Shown: positions 23,700 to 34,959 of the stretch, in pieces
How the letters are laid out: each line of letters starts with the position of its first letter
Position numbering within the stretch: position 1 is the first letter of the stretch
Assembly (NCBI GenBank): GCA_025175895.1
Contig: CM046001.1
Location: 28,034,314 to 28,098,313 of the forward strand
Direction of reading: 5' to 3'
DNA: 64,000 nucleotides
Source: Wurfbainia villosa
Taxonomy: Eukaryota > Streptophyta > Magnoliopsida > Zingiberales > Zingiberaceae
Position numbers and translations under genes: made by a program
Notes under the pieces: model-generated
Told to the model about the DNA's origin: nothing
Database searches by the model: none
The model's input: the letters and a program-made list of their open reading frames with translations, nothing else

Positions 23700-24830
23700 C
23701 ATAACTTTTGGTTTGATTCTACGTCGTGAGAGATGTTAGTACAGGCCGCTCGACCCTTGAAAGTGTTAGTAATATATGAGAGATGTCCTAAGGCAATCGC
23801 CTTATGTATGAACCATTTATATGATAAATGAAGATTCACTATTTGAGTATACATGTTTAATGTATTTGATTGGATCTTAAACTCATTTACTGAATGTCCA
23901 CGATACGATTCACAGCATGAGAGAATTTGTGATTGGATCACAACTAGTGAGTATCTCTACATGTGTAATTGTGATGTATCGGAATTATCCCTAGTTGATG
24001 AATTGATGGATTTGGACACCATCAATTCTGTCGAGACTAGCACGAGGTATACTCCTTGGTGTATCCAAGCAGCTGATTCTCACTGGCTGGAGACATTGTG
24101 ATGTCCGGAGTTAATCGTGGATGCTAGTTATGGTAACTAGTTCATTGGAGTGACCAGCCGTAAGACTTTATATGGTTCACTGCATATATAGATATGTCAA
24201 TGAAGTTCTTACTGTGGCTTAAGTGCGATGTTCCTTTGACTTGCGGTATTCAAGTCATCTTGATCATGGAGACTTATGCTTTGACATCTTAAGCAAACAT
24301 CTCTAAGGAGATGTGGACCCGGGATGATTGGGTATAAGTCGAAGTGATCGAAGGTGTTTGAATAGCCTATAAAGGATTCACCACTCCTTGCGAGGAGATG
24401 TATACCCATGGCCTCTCGTCGGATTGTTACTAAAGTCTTTGGCCAAAGCATTACATGTTTAGAGTAAAGTACTCTTCGATACATGTGGAGTAACTAGAAT
24501 CCGTAGGACGAGGAAATGATACTTGGGCTAGGTGTGACGTAGTCAGCCTAGTGGGGACTGACACAATAGACCATGTCCTGAACCAAGTGGGTATAAGATG
24601 AGTGAAGGGAATGGGGCACGATTAATTCGAGCATCAAGGGTTTCGTAAATAGTTCGATCAACCGTTGATCTTTTCGGTTAATTGGGGATCATGATGTACT
24701 ACTAGGTGCCACTCATGATCGTTCTATAATTAATGGTTAATTATAGACGGCCAACATAAACCGAGAACCTATTTGGTCACACGCACAACGAGTGTGACTC
24801 TCCGTTGAACAGAGAGTTTGTGGTAGATGT
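23700..24830 (+). repeat. Copia-LTR-like remnant (distant relative of the Copia-A LTR)
   Basis: No coding sequence. Around 24685-24790 the order of words parallels the Copia-A LTR: ATGATGTACTACTAGGTGCC / ACTCATGATCG then a GAGAACCTATTTGGTCACAC block, compared with ATGATGTATTGCTAGATGCC and GAGAGCCTATAGGGTCACAC at 2413-2500. This suggests a distantly related LTR. Boundaries are approximate and no TSD was found. Confidence 0.4.
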
Positions 24831-25212
24831 CTGTATGTGTGACAGTACATTCATATCATTTGCATGTATACTGACGACATAGTCTCCCTTGGGGTTGAGA
24901 GATTCGTCAGTCATCCTGCCTCCCAGGTTACTCCCAGAGGAGTAACTGGTGTGAGGGCAGAGCATTTGTTATGCCGCACTCTACCACTATAGACAGTGGT
25001 AGTTGGAGTTGCATGTAGTTGTCCTGGGTGCGTGGCACTCGACCACTCAAAGGTAGTGTCAGTCGAAGTGGCAAGTAGCAAGGACTCCCGTTGTGTAGTG
25101 AGCTCTTTACGCTCATATGCTACTTGATCATACTACCCACTTGGCCACTCTAGAGCAGTGGTTGGTGTTGAGTTGGGACAGTTGTCATGTCATGGCACCT
25201 AGGCCACACTGG

Positions 25213-25214
<2 letters not shown>

Positions 25215-25304
<90 letters not shown>
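25215..25304 (+). repeat. (TA)45 microsatellite
   Basis: Ninety bases of uninterrupted TA in the Gypsy-A 3' LTR region. Length may be unreliable in the assembly. Confidence 0.97.
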
Positions 25305-25307
<3 letters not shown>

Positions 25308-26186
25308 GGATAATTGTGATTAGTATACATACAGATGCAGTCTATATGTATACTCACTCTGATGATGCATTTGTATGTACTATGCTCGTTGCATTTGTTT
25401 GTATATATTCATACATGCTATTGCATTTTCTATATGGTAGTAGGCTGGATACTTGTATACTTGTGGGTCAGTCACTGTGATACCCTCGACCCATATCATG
25501 ATGTAGTGTGAGTTAGTATTACTCTTCATACCTTATGTTGTGGATATATGCCTAGGTTGGATGAGTGTAGAGTAGCTGACTGTCAGGTATGTCAGCATCT
25601 TTTGTTGTTCAGTTTGCTTAGTGGTATGCATGTATGTATATTTATTATGTTGATGTATACCTATCGTACCTGTAGATTATATGGTTGAATTACATGTGAT
25701 ATTGATATATTTACATGTTCTATCTTATTACCTATTGAGTTTTACTCACTACCATGGACCTTGGGTTTTTCTGTCGCCCATGTAACAAGTAGAAGACTTC
25801 GTGATGACTTGGAGTTTCGCTAGCCGTCCATTCCATCTCTATTTTTTCGAGCCTCCCGTGGACTTTGTTTTTATGTCGTGGACTTTGTTTTTATATTGTG
25901 GATCTTGTTTTTATGTTGTGGACTTTATTTTTGTGTTTGATGTTTTATGTACGGTTTAGTACTATGTACTTGTCAGGTGGTGTACACCTGTGTGGTTTCG
26001 GATTTGTATTGTATATGTGTGGTTATGGGTATGTGGTTATATGGTTTCCACTGTGTTTGATATATATTTTTCTTGTTATGTTGTGGTTGTGGGCCTACGA
26101 GCCTTGTATTAATCCGATATATTGTCACGTACAGGGGAGATGTCGTCCGTTTGCTTTTCGGCACGACATACTCTCGGGGCGTGACA

Positions 26187-26900
26187 TCTATGGTGTCTTT
26201 CAGCTCCACAACAGCAACCCCGACCAACTCCCCCTCTTCCCCCAACTAATGTCCTGCGGATAACTCCACAACCCCTCTTAGGAGGAGAATCTTCTGTGGA
26301 TTCTTCTCCCCTTTTGTAAATAAGAATGTTCTTATATGCATTCTCAATCTTCCGTGGCTTCTTCTTATCTGTATTTTCTAGGTAGTTTATATAAAGAATC
26401 ATGTATCCTTCTCATATGCATACTAAATGTTACGAATGAAAAAGAAATATCCAGTAAGGAAGATATAAAATCACCCTCACGGGATATCAGAATCATGCCA
26501 ATGATCATATAAGTCCAACTATGGAATACTTTCAGCTCATCTACAAAGAACTCAGAATATCCATAAGAACAAGTAACCACGAATACCCCAAAGTCACTGA
26601 TTAAGAAGGCTGATATATTCGAAAAATATAACACCCCATCCTTTTTTCCCAACAAAATGGTAAAACTCAGGGGTCAACCATATACCCCATTCTAAAATAT
26701 CACAGGAATTAAGGAGAAACTATCATTAACAACAGCTGATTCAAGGATACCATGCAATACCTTTGGTACCACCTTTTAATCAAAGAAACCCTTCCTTGCA
26801 AAAATTATACTCAGTACTCTTCTTATGGATGATGCATACCATATCCTCATATTAACTAGATTTCTGAAAAGACTTATCCATGAATTTTCCCTTCTACCCC
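26187..26900. other. Unassigned sequence left of the Tat protease remnant
   Basis: About 700 bases between the Gypsy-A LTR end and the recognisable Tat protease. On the minus strand it would follow protease, but I see no RT motif. Short open frames have no recognisable domain. It may be decayed Tat linker or a different repeat. Confidence 0.35.
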
Positions 26901-27258
26901 GTCCTGATAGCATCCATATAACATCTTCGGGAAATTTGCTGATTACTTTTAACTTCCCCTACTTCATTTCCAACATAAAATTTAATTTTCTGATGATAAA
27001 GAGAAGCTTCAACCTGTAAACTTCTTAGCACAGGTTAGCCTAAGATAACATTACAAGAAGAAGGCATGTCAACTATTGTGAAATTAGTAAGCACTGTTAT
27101 TCTCTTTGGCTCCTCTCCTAAAGATAAGGGCAACTTGATTTGCCCCATTGGCTGCACCTCATAGCCAAAAAATCCAAACAGAGAAGTGTCGACCGGCTGT
27201 AAATCAGTTATGTGAACTCCCATTTGTTGTGCGGCTAACCAATACAAAATATCCACCG
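26901..27258 (-). pseudogene. Tat-type protease, C-terminal part
   Basis: The minus-strand frame continues the protease whose active site lies at 40840-40873. It reads DILYWLAAQQMG, then LFGFFGYEVQPMGQIKLPLSLG and NFTIVDMPSSCNVILG, then VGEVKSNQQISRRCYMDAI near 26901, matching the usual Tat/Ogre protease and its short downstream linker. Copia-B cuts it off at 27258/27259. There is a stop just after VILG. Expected role: cutting of the Gag-Pol polyprotein in virus-like particles. Broken. Confidence 0.72.
27254..27258 (+). repeat. Left TSD of Copia-B (CACCG)
   Basis: Flank of the TGAAGGGAG LTR edge. The right flank is CACTG at 40840-40844, one mismatch, consistent with an old 5 bp TSD. Confidence 0.75.
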
Positions 27259-28059
27259 TGAAGGGAGAAACTTCGCTTCCCACTTCAACTCTGTTGCTTG
27301 TTCATGGCGATCCCGTCTACATCCCCGGATTAAAAAAAAATTAATCCTTGACAAAGAGGGATTACCCAAGCAACCGTTCCATCGTCGTGCTATTCGATTA
27401 GAGTGGTCACTTGAACAAACTTGTTGTTCAAGCAACCTACCTCTATTCTTCGATTAGCCATAGAATAGACGATGTACAGATCACCGGTTTTTGTGTTTGT
27501 CTTCGGGGTCCAAGTAAATTAGCCACATACAAAATATACAACATGCATAGAATAAGAAAAGATTCATAAACAAGAATTATACCTCTTATTATACCTCTTG
27601 ATCTTCTATTGTATGTCCTTCTTTCTTTTGGACGTCATGTGGGCAATGATCTTCTAAAAGTCGAAGCCTCCTAGAACACGTTCTTCCCTTCCTTGCTTGC
27701 TCTGAACAAAGCGAAGAATTAAACAAAACACTTTCTCCTATCTAGAACCGACCACCAAGATCCAAGCTTGATGTTGCCGCCGGCCAAGGACTGGATGTAG
27801 GGCACCAGCCAACCTTGAAGAAAGGTTGTCGCCGGCCAATCTAGAGAGGGTGAGAGAATGGGAGGAGTTGTCGTTGATCTAGAGAGAGAGAGGGTGGTTG
27901 TGATGCCGCCAGCCAAGAGGAGCACCAAACCCTAGTCTTGTTTGTCGCCGCCCAAAAGGAAGAGGAAACCCTAGGGTTGCTGCCATCCACCTCTCCTCTC
28001 AAGCCAACTCCAAAACCCTAATCTACTAAAAGTATTTCCATGCCCAAGCCTTGGCCCTC

Positions 28060-28067
28060 CTTTTATA
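28060..28067 (-). promoter_or_regulatory. TATA box in the Copia-B 3' LTR
   Basis: TATAAAAG on the minus strand (CTCTATAAAAGGAGG). The 5' LTR has the weaker TATAAAAT at 39777-39784. Confidence 0.6.
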
Positions 28068-28095
28068 GAGCTAGGCTTAAGCCTCTTTTTAATTT

Positions 28096-28197
28096 CCACC
28101 ATCGGATCTAGAGATTTAATCTCAACCGTCGGATCTAGAGATTTAATCTCAACCATCGGATCTAGAGATTTAACCTCCACCGTTGGATCTAGAGTTT
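28096..28197 (+). repeat. 27 bp tandem repeat, four copies, in the Copia-B LTR
   Basis: The core CGGATCTAGAGATTTAA recurs at exact 27-base spacing (28102, 28129, 28156, 28183), upstream of the minus-strand TATA box in transcription order. The same array is at 39813-39914 in the other LTR. It may be a U3 enhancer. Confidence 0.88.
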
Positions 28198-29122
28198 CAT
28201 TTTCCATCATTGGATCTGGGCTCCATGAGGGTTTTAATAGGCTACAATAGGGACCATGAGGAGGAGTTGGATCTTGGCCACCCAATGGATCAAGCCCACA
28301 TAAAGTCTGATCCATTAATGATGATCCATTCCACTAGAGGATTATCATTGATCTACCTCACCAACCCCATAAATAAATATGGGATCCATATATTATTTAT
28401 ACAAATGTCTCCCCGTGTTTAAGATCTCGAATGTTCATCAATTAATTAATTTACTGATAATTAATTAATGAACATCTAACTCCATGAGTAGTACCACTCA
28501 ACCTTATCATCATGCCGGACCAAGTCCACCTGCAGGGTTTACATGATGAACCTTATGAGCTCCTCAAGGGGACATCATCATCCTAATATGTAAGACACGA
28601 TTTCCTCCTATAATCAATGGCACACCATATAAATAATATCATTTTCCAACTTACCGAGCCTATCGATTTACTCTATAAATCTCGCCCATTGGTAAATCAA
28701 AGAAATAAATACTAAGTATATGTGCCCGTTATTATATCAGGATTAAGAGCATGTACACTATAATATCCGAGGTCCGATTCAATTATGTAGTTAGCAATAA
28801 ATCGAATCACCTCTAAGTCGGTCCTGCTCAATACACACAAAGTGTACTAGTGTAATTCTATTGTCAAGACAAACCAATAACAAATCACACTACAACCATA
28901 CTAATGGTTTGTCCAAAACCATCTCGGTTGTGAGCCTTTACTTATACTTTATAAGGAACTGATAACATGATCTCCCGTGTGAACTACACACTATGTTATC
29001 TACAATGTAATGTATTAGACAATATGCAAAACCATAAAATGCAAACAATGATCATGTGATTCTTATTTCAAAAATAAAGATTTTCATACAAAAGATAGAC
29101 ATTTCAGTATACATCCCAACAA

Positions 29123-29131
29123 TCTCCCACT
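29123..29131 (-). other. Polypurine tract of Copia-B
   Basis: AGTGGGAGA on the minus strand, next to the LTR start TGTTGGGATG; same sequence as in Copia-A. Confidence 0.85.
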
Positions 29132-29154
29132 TATGCTAAAAGACTATGTTGTCC

Positions 29155-31957
29155 TCATACTGCTATACATCTGATTCCCATTCCCTTTACATGCCTATCA
29201 AAAGCTCTCGCTGGAAGGGCCTTAGTGAAAGGATCTACCAGGTTATCCTCTGATGCAATCTTGGCCACAACAACTTCTCCTCGCTTTACGATTTCTCGTA
29301 TCAGGTGGTACTTGCGCTCTATGTGTTTACTTGCCTTATGGGCTCGTGGTTCCTTCGAGTTTGCAACTGCACCAATATTATCACAATAAATTGTGATAGT
29401 TCTGGGCAAACCAGGAATCACATCCAAGTCCATCAAGAAGTTCCTGAGCCATACAACTTCTTTGGCCGCCTTAGAGGCTGCCATATACTCAGCTTCCATG
29501 GTAGAGTCTGCCACGCATTTCTGCTTGACACTCCTCCATATAATGGCTCCACCTCCCAAAGTAAACACAAAACCTGAGGTAGACTTACTGTTATCCCTAT
29601 CTGATTGGAAGTCGAAATCTGTGTAACCCACAGAGAGTAATTGATCTGCCTGGTAAACTAGCATATAATCCCTAGTCCCTCTCAAGTACTTCAATATATG
29701 CTTTACCACATTCCAATGTCCCTATCCTGGATTACTCTGATATCTGCTAACCATGCCCATGACAAAGAAGATATCCCGTCTCGTACATAGCATAACATAC
29801 ATGAGGCTTCCTACTACCGAAGCATAAGGAACCGCCTTCATCTCCTCTATCTCCTTTGATGTTCTAGGACACATCTCTTTAGACAAAGGTACTCTATGCC
29901 TAAAAGGTAGAAAACTTTTCTTGGAGTTTTGCATGCTAAAACGATCCATAATGGTGTCTATGTATGAAGCTTGAGATAAGCACAACATCCTTTTCCTGCG
30001 ATCCCTTATAACCTTGATCCCAAGGATGTGTCCCATTTCTCCCAAGTCCTTCATATCAAACTGTTTGGACAACCATACCCTTACATTTGATAACACCTTG
30101 ACATTGTTGCCAATTAATAAAATATCATCTACATATAGTATAAGAAATACCACTACGTTTCCGTCACATCTCTTGTATACACAAAACTCATCCGGACTTT
30201 GAATAAATTTATAAGACTGGATTACCTCATCAAAGTAGATGTTCCAAGATCTCGAAGCTTGCTTCAATCCATAAATGGATCGATTAAGCTTGCACACAAG
30301 ATGCTCTTTGCCCTTTGCAATGAATCCTTCTGGTTGCTTCATATAGATGTTTTTCTCAAGACTTCCATTAAGGAAAGTTGTCTTGACGTCCATCTGCCAT
30401 ACCTCATAATCCATATGAGCAGCAATACATAAGAGAATTCGAATAGACTTAAGCATGGCTACCGGTGAAAAGGTCTCCTTATAATCGATGCCCTCTTTCT
30501 GAGTATACCCCTTCGCTACAAGCCTCGCTTTGAAGGTCTCACCCTTCCCGTCTATTCCTCTCTTTCTTTTGTAGATCCACTTGCATCCAATGGTTTTTAC
30601 ACCATTGGGTGGTTCTACTAACTCCCATACCTTATTTGAATCCATAGATTCTATCTTAGAATTCATTACACTTTGCCAAGATACCGCATCTTTATCTTGG
30701 ATCGCCTTGTCATATGTCCAGGGATCAGGTTCATATTTGCCAAGGACCAAATCAGAAGATTCTCCCAAGAACATAAATCTATCAGGCTGTCTAACAACCC
30801 ACCCACTACAACGAGGTATCATCTGTGTATCCTCTGTGACACGCGGTGCAGTCACTTGTGGTATATCCTCTTGTACCGGTGGTACTGAAGTAGTGACTTC
30901 CCCTCTCAATTCCTCTAGAACAATCTTACTCATGGGTTTGTGGTTCATTACATAGTCTTCCTCTAGAAATCTAGCATTCATGCTAACGATCACCCTCTGA
31001 TCTCTTGGACTATAAAAAAAACCACCTTTCGTTACTCTAGGATAGCCAATGAACATGCGCACTTCTATACAAGGTTCCAACTACTAGCATCTACCTTCAG
31101 CACATGTGCTGGACTCCCCCAAATCTGAATATGTCTCAGACTAGGCTTTCACCCAATCTATAATTCTGTGGGAGTAGAAGGCACTCATTTAGATGGTACC
31201 AAGTTCAGAATATACATTGTTGTATCTAGAGCATATCCCCAGAACGAATCTGGAAACTCAGAATAACTCATCATCGATCTAACCATCTCCATAAGAGTCC
31301 TATTCCTTCGCTCTGCTACACCATTCTGCTGGGGTGTGCCAGGTGCAGACAGTTGGGATTGAATCTCAACCTCTGATAAGTAATTCCTAAACTCTCGCAA
31401 GAGGTACTCACCACCATGGTCATATCGTAGTGTCTTGATACTTTTACCCTGACGTTTCTCCACATCAGCCTTGAATTCTTTGAACTTGTCAAAGCATTCA
31501 GACTTGCGGCGCATCAAGTAAATGTATCCATATCTTGAATATTGTCTATAAAAGAGACAAAATATTCAAAACCACCTCTTGCCTAGATAGACATAGGACC
31601 ATACAAATTAGAATGAACCAACTCCAACACATCTTTGGCTCTATACCCCTTGGCCTTAAAAGGCCTCTTGGTCATTTTACCTTCCAAGCAAGATTCGCAG
31701 GTTGGGAAATCTTCCACCATTAATGAACCCAGAGGTCCATCAGCTATCAACCTTTAAATTTTGCTTAGGTTAATATGACCTAACCTTAGATGCCAAAGAT
31801 ATGTTTGTTTCATTTTCGAAGGTTCTTTTCTCTTATTAGAATTAGACGATGAGTTATTTACTTCTATTTGCATCTTGGGAGCTTTTGGTTCAAGGGTATA
31901 TAAATTTCCTATCAATGCACCAGAACAGATAATCTTCCTATTCCTTTTTATAACAAC
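29155..31957 (-). pseudogene. pol: Copia-B integrase, reverse transcriptase and RNase H
   Basis: Integrase occupies 31957-31185 (LWHLRLGHINLSK zinc finger start, CESCLEGKMTKRPF, GTPQQNGVAERRNRTLMEMV). It has stops and one frameshift between 31185 and 31080. The following 452-codon frame (31080-29722) holds the integrase C-terminal region and RT (KARLVAKGYTQKEGIDYKET, QMDVKTTFLNG, YVDD at 30135-30124). After a single TAG the same frame continues as RNase H to 29155 (MEAEYMA, YCDNIGAVANSKEPRAHKAS, ending RCIAV). This is the best preserved coding block in the window. The zinc-finger part is separated from protease by the solo LTR 31958-33835. Confidence 0.92.
31953..31957 (+). repeat. TSD (ACAAC) left of the solo Copia-A LTR
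   Basis: Repeated exactly at 33836-33840. Removing the LTR and one copy joins the Copia-B frame cleanly (DRVV to IKRNR). Confidence 0.93.
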
Positions 31958-33835
31958 TGTTAGTTAAAGCCCTAGAACCAATCATGTGATGGTTGAATAG
32001 GGAACATTTTGTATCATATTCTATAAAGGCAAAGGATTGGTTATTATATTTACATCTTGCTTGTGCCAGCTAATTTAAATATAATAATGCCCTAGAAAAG
32101 TAGGTTCTTATCTACAGCACATCAATTGGCAGAATTGATTATGAGAGGCTGTAGAGAACACTTTCCTAAATGTTCCTAGTCGAGTATTAATATGCAAGGG
32201 CAATATTAATACATAAAGACTAGCATGTAGGTCAATTGATGACTTGATCTCACAAGTCATGGATATATGATATCAAGTTGACACATGGGTATATATTGGA
32301 GAATATATATTGAACTGACCCGCCATGAGAAAGTTTCATGGATCGTTATATGAGTGTCATAAACTTTCTCATGTGACTATTGGTATGAATAGTCCTTAGA
32401 CCTGAAGTCACTACGGTTCCCTACATAAGGAGTTATGTACTTTGGTATCACAAACGCGTCACCCGTAATAGGTGGACCATAAAAGGCGACATTCGGGTAT
32501 GTAACAAATTATGCGGAGGGATGTGAGTGATGTAGATGGGATCTATCCCTTCCATATGACGGGAGTGATATCGGTGGGCCCCTTGATTGAGTAGAACTAC
32601 TAAAACGCATGGCCATGCTCGAATGAGTCAATATGATATATTGAGCTCATTTGTTTGAGTTAGTTTACTCAGGGATCAAGAAACACATAGATTGATCGAG
32701 GATGACACGGTCTATGCCTCATTGATCAATCTGATATCAAGGATAGAAGGACACGGTCATACATTATAGTAGTCACGGAAAGGTTAGTCGGATCTTGACT
32801 TATCTCGTAACTTGGGTAGCAATGATGTATTGCTAGATGCCGCTCATTGCTTGTGTATCTAAAAGAGTTTAGGTCCACTGCCAACGTTATGAGAGCCTAT
32901 AGGGTCACACACAAAGAGCATGGTAATTAGAGGAATTAGAGTATTCTAGTTTGACTAGAATAATATGGGAATAAGCTTAAGTACAAAATGGTTTTTGGAC
33001 TTTAAGCTTAATGAGAATTTTAGCTAATTGATTTAATGAGATTAATTCAATATGTTACCTTATTGATTTAATAAGATTAATTCAATATGATAACATAAGC
33101 TTAATTGAATTAATAAGATTAATTCAATATGATAACATAAGCTTAATTGAATTAATAAGATTAATTCAACATGCATGAATGCCACATAAGAATGCCACAT
33201 AAGCATGCCACATAAGCATGCCACCTAAGCATCCACCTAAGCTAGTTAAGGTGGAAGGAAACAAAATGGTTTTGTCTCCTTAAGTGGCCGGCCAAACAAG
33301 GAAGCCAAATCCTTTTTGAGTGTGTCTCAATTCAATGGATTGCATTGAATGTGAAGGAGGTGGAAGGGTTTTTCCAACCCTATAAAAGGCTCCATGGAGT
33401 GGCCGGCCATAGAGAGTTTTTGGTGTTGTGGTTGTGAGAGAGCTTGGTGGAAGCTTTAGTTGTGTGGGTTTGTGAGTGTAGGCTAGCAAGAAGAGGAGTC
33501 TTCTTCTTCCTTTCTCCTTTTCCCTCTCTTCCTCTCCTTTAGGGACTTCTCTAGCAAGAAGTAAAGGAGAGCTCTTCTAGTTTTCCTTTTGTGAGACAAG
33601 AGCGTGCTCGTGTGGATACGTATAGAGGCACGGACACTTGAACGTGCTAAAGATCCAACAAACCGAAAGGAAAAGCGGGATTAACAAGGGCACGCAACAA
33701 AGGTAATCCTCTCCTATAAGATAGGTTTGGTTTAGAGAAATTTATTTTATACGAGTTTGCTTTCGCATGGATCACTTGGAAGGGATCCTATTTTCCGTTG
33801 CGCATATGCCATTTGGCATACGAGATTTCCCTACA
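31958..33835 (+). repeat. Solo LTR of the Copia-A family
   Basis: Starts TGTTAG and ends CCCTACA, 1878 bp, flanked by ACAAC on both sides with no internal region. It is the product of LTR-LTR recombination after a full insertion into Copia-B, opposite to its host. TATA box at 33381-33388. Subfamily bases agree with the middle LTR (8520-10358). It also differs around 33299-33330, where a GGAAGCCAAATCC stretch is unique. Confidence 0.94.
33381..33388 (+). promoter_or_regulatory. TATA box in the solo Copia-A LTR
   Basis: TATAAAAG in CAACCCTATAAAAGGC. A solo LTR can still act as a promoter, here reading antisense to Copia-B pol but sense toward 34000+. Confidence 0.55.
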
Positions 33836-33840
33836 ACAAC

Positions 33841-34959
33841 CCTGTCATTAAAAGAAATAGAATATCCATCCATAAAGAATTTAGAAACCGAAATCAAATT
33901 CTTTCTAAATAAAGGTACATAAAGGCAATTTTTCAGAACCAAAACTTTATTTCTATCAAAAGATAAATAAACATCTCCCACTGCAACAACCGCCACCTTT
34001 GTAGCATCGCCCAAGTAAACGGTAATCTCCCCCTCAGTCAGTCGTCTGGTTTCCTGGAACCCCTGCAAAGTATTGCAGACATGATCAGTGGCTCCCGTGT
34101 CTACACACCAAGTGCTGGTAGATAACACCACTAAACATGTTTCAACGACTAGACCAAAAGATATACCTTTGTTCTGCTTCCGATTGGGGCAGTCCTTCTT
34201 CCAGTGTCCAGTCTTCTTGTAAGTGAAGAACTTGCCTTTCGGCTTCTTCACTCCTCCCTGAGATCCTCCCGCCACCTTTGCCCCACCTTGTTTCTTCTTC
34301 TTCTTGCCTTTCGGCTTAGAAGTAGAAACCTTTTGGGCAACCATTGCCTGAGCCTGAGCACTTTGATGAAAAAGCCCTTCTATCGCTTGGAGTTCTGTCA
34401 GAAGCTCCACCAACGAATACAACCTTTTATTCATGTTGTAGTTCAGGTGAAACTTCTCAAAACTCCTAGGTAGAGACTGGAAAATGATATCGACCTGGGT
34501 TTCCCCATCGATCTCAGCTCCAAGGACTTCTAGCTCATTCAAATGAGCCATCATCTTGAGAACATGATCCCACATTGGTGTTCCCTCGATCATGGTGGTC
34601 GTCATCAAATTCCTCATGGCTTCCTACCTAGCAGCCCGATTCTGGTGTCCAAAAAGCTCCTTGAGATTGAGCATCATGTCATAAGCAGTGGGCATGACTT
34701 GATGCTGATGTTGCAATACATTTGACATATAAGCAAAAATGTAACACCGCGCCATCTCATCAGCCTTTATCCACTTCTTATAACTCTCTTTCTCCTTTTC
34801 CCTAGAATCATCCACAGGCTTAGGAGGACACTCTTCGAAGAGTACATATTTGTACTCCTCAGCAGTCAAGACAATATCAAGATTTCTCTTCCAATCGACA
34901 TAATTGGGTCCAGTATGTTTATTTTCTTTCAATATCACAGCAAGCGAGTTGAAAGTCAT
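33841..34959 (-). pseudogene. gag: Copia-B gag and protease
   Basis: One frame from ATG 34959 (MTFNSLAVILKENKHTG) through capsid (YVDWKRNLDIVL; FQSLPRSFEKF), a basic K/G-rich stretch (34340-34230) and a nucleocapsid knuckle to protease (WCVDTGATDH, DTG near 34099, then KNLISVSKF). It is cut at the solo LTR. One TAG at 34624-34626 (AAR*EAM) breaks it and is explicable as CAG to TAG. The zinc knuckle reads FFTYKKTGHWKKDC: its first two Cys are Phe and Tyr. Expected roles: particle formation, RNA binding and polyprotein cleavage. The ATG fits the usual copia start. Confidence 0.9.

Larger units (their letters stand above)
22069..23700 (+). mobile_element. Athila-like fragment: LTR, PBS and leader only
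   Basis: A likely LTR starts near TGTGAGATGG (22069) and ends CGCATCA (23450), followed by PBS TGGCGCCGTTGCCGGGGA (23457-23474) and a T-rich leader to about 23700. It contains a TATA box (22470) and palindromes CACACGATCGTGT (22325) and CACACGGCCGTGTG (22393). The PBS is the tRNA-Asp type of Athila elements. No gag or pol follows, so this is a 5' fragment. The left boundary is a guess from TG; the PBS is clear. Confidence 0.68.
1..26186 (+). mobile_element. Gypsy-A: Ty3/gypsy chromovirus (Tekay/Del-like), left end outside the window, interrupted by Copia-A
   Basis: A Ty3/gypsy element in the order LTR end (1-540), PBS (548-560), gag (762-1548 and 17252-17566), PR-RT-RNaseH-IN plus chromodomain-like tail (to 21303), PPT (21381-21390) and 3' LTR (21393-26186). 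The left LTR end and the right LTR end (25619-26186) are clearly the same sequence with scattered differences, so they are the two LTRs of one element. The 5' LTR start and the left TSD lie before base 1. The Tekay/Del assignment is inferred from domain order and the C-terminal tail; the Ty3/gypsy assignment is firm. The element is dead: many in-frame stops and a lost integrase catalytic residue. Confidence 0.88.
21393..26186 (+). repeat. Gypsy-A 3' LTR region, enlarged by foreign pieces
   Basis: Starts TGTAAATACC after the PPT and ends GGGGCGTGACA. At 4.8 kb it is far longer than a normal LTR of this type (Gypsy-C has 2.6 kb). The first about 390 bases and the last part (about 24830-26186) look like its own sequence; the end matches 1-540. 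Between them are an inverted LTR tail (21780-22068), an Athila-like LTR and leader (22069-23700) and a copia-LTR-like stretch (23700-24830). The exact joins of these inner pieces are not resolved. Confidence 0.72.
27259..29121 (-). repeat. Copia-B 3' LTR
   Basis: On the minus strand it runs from TGTTGGGATG (29121) to CTCCCTTCA (27259). It contains four 27 bp repeats (28096-28197) and a minus-strand TATA box (28060-28067). Compared with the 5' LTR it has about 20 extra bases near 27275-27300 and many substitutions, so this is an old insertion. Confidence 0.92.

Noticed and set aside
22918..24484. Possible host exons between the Athila-like LTR and the TA tract
   Set aside because: Short frames without domains; sequence words match LTRs instead.
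25117..25480. Open frames with long IYIYIY runs
   Set aside because: They are translation of the (TA)45 microsatellite.
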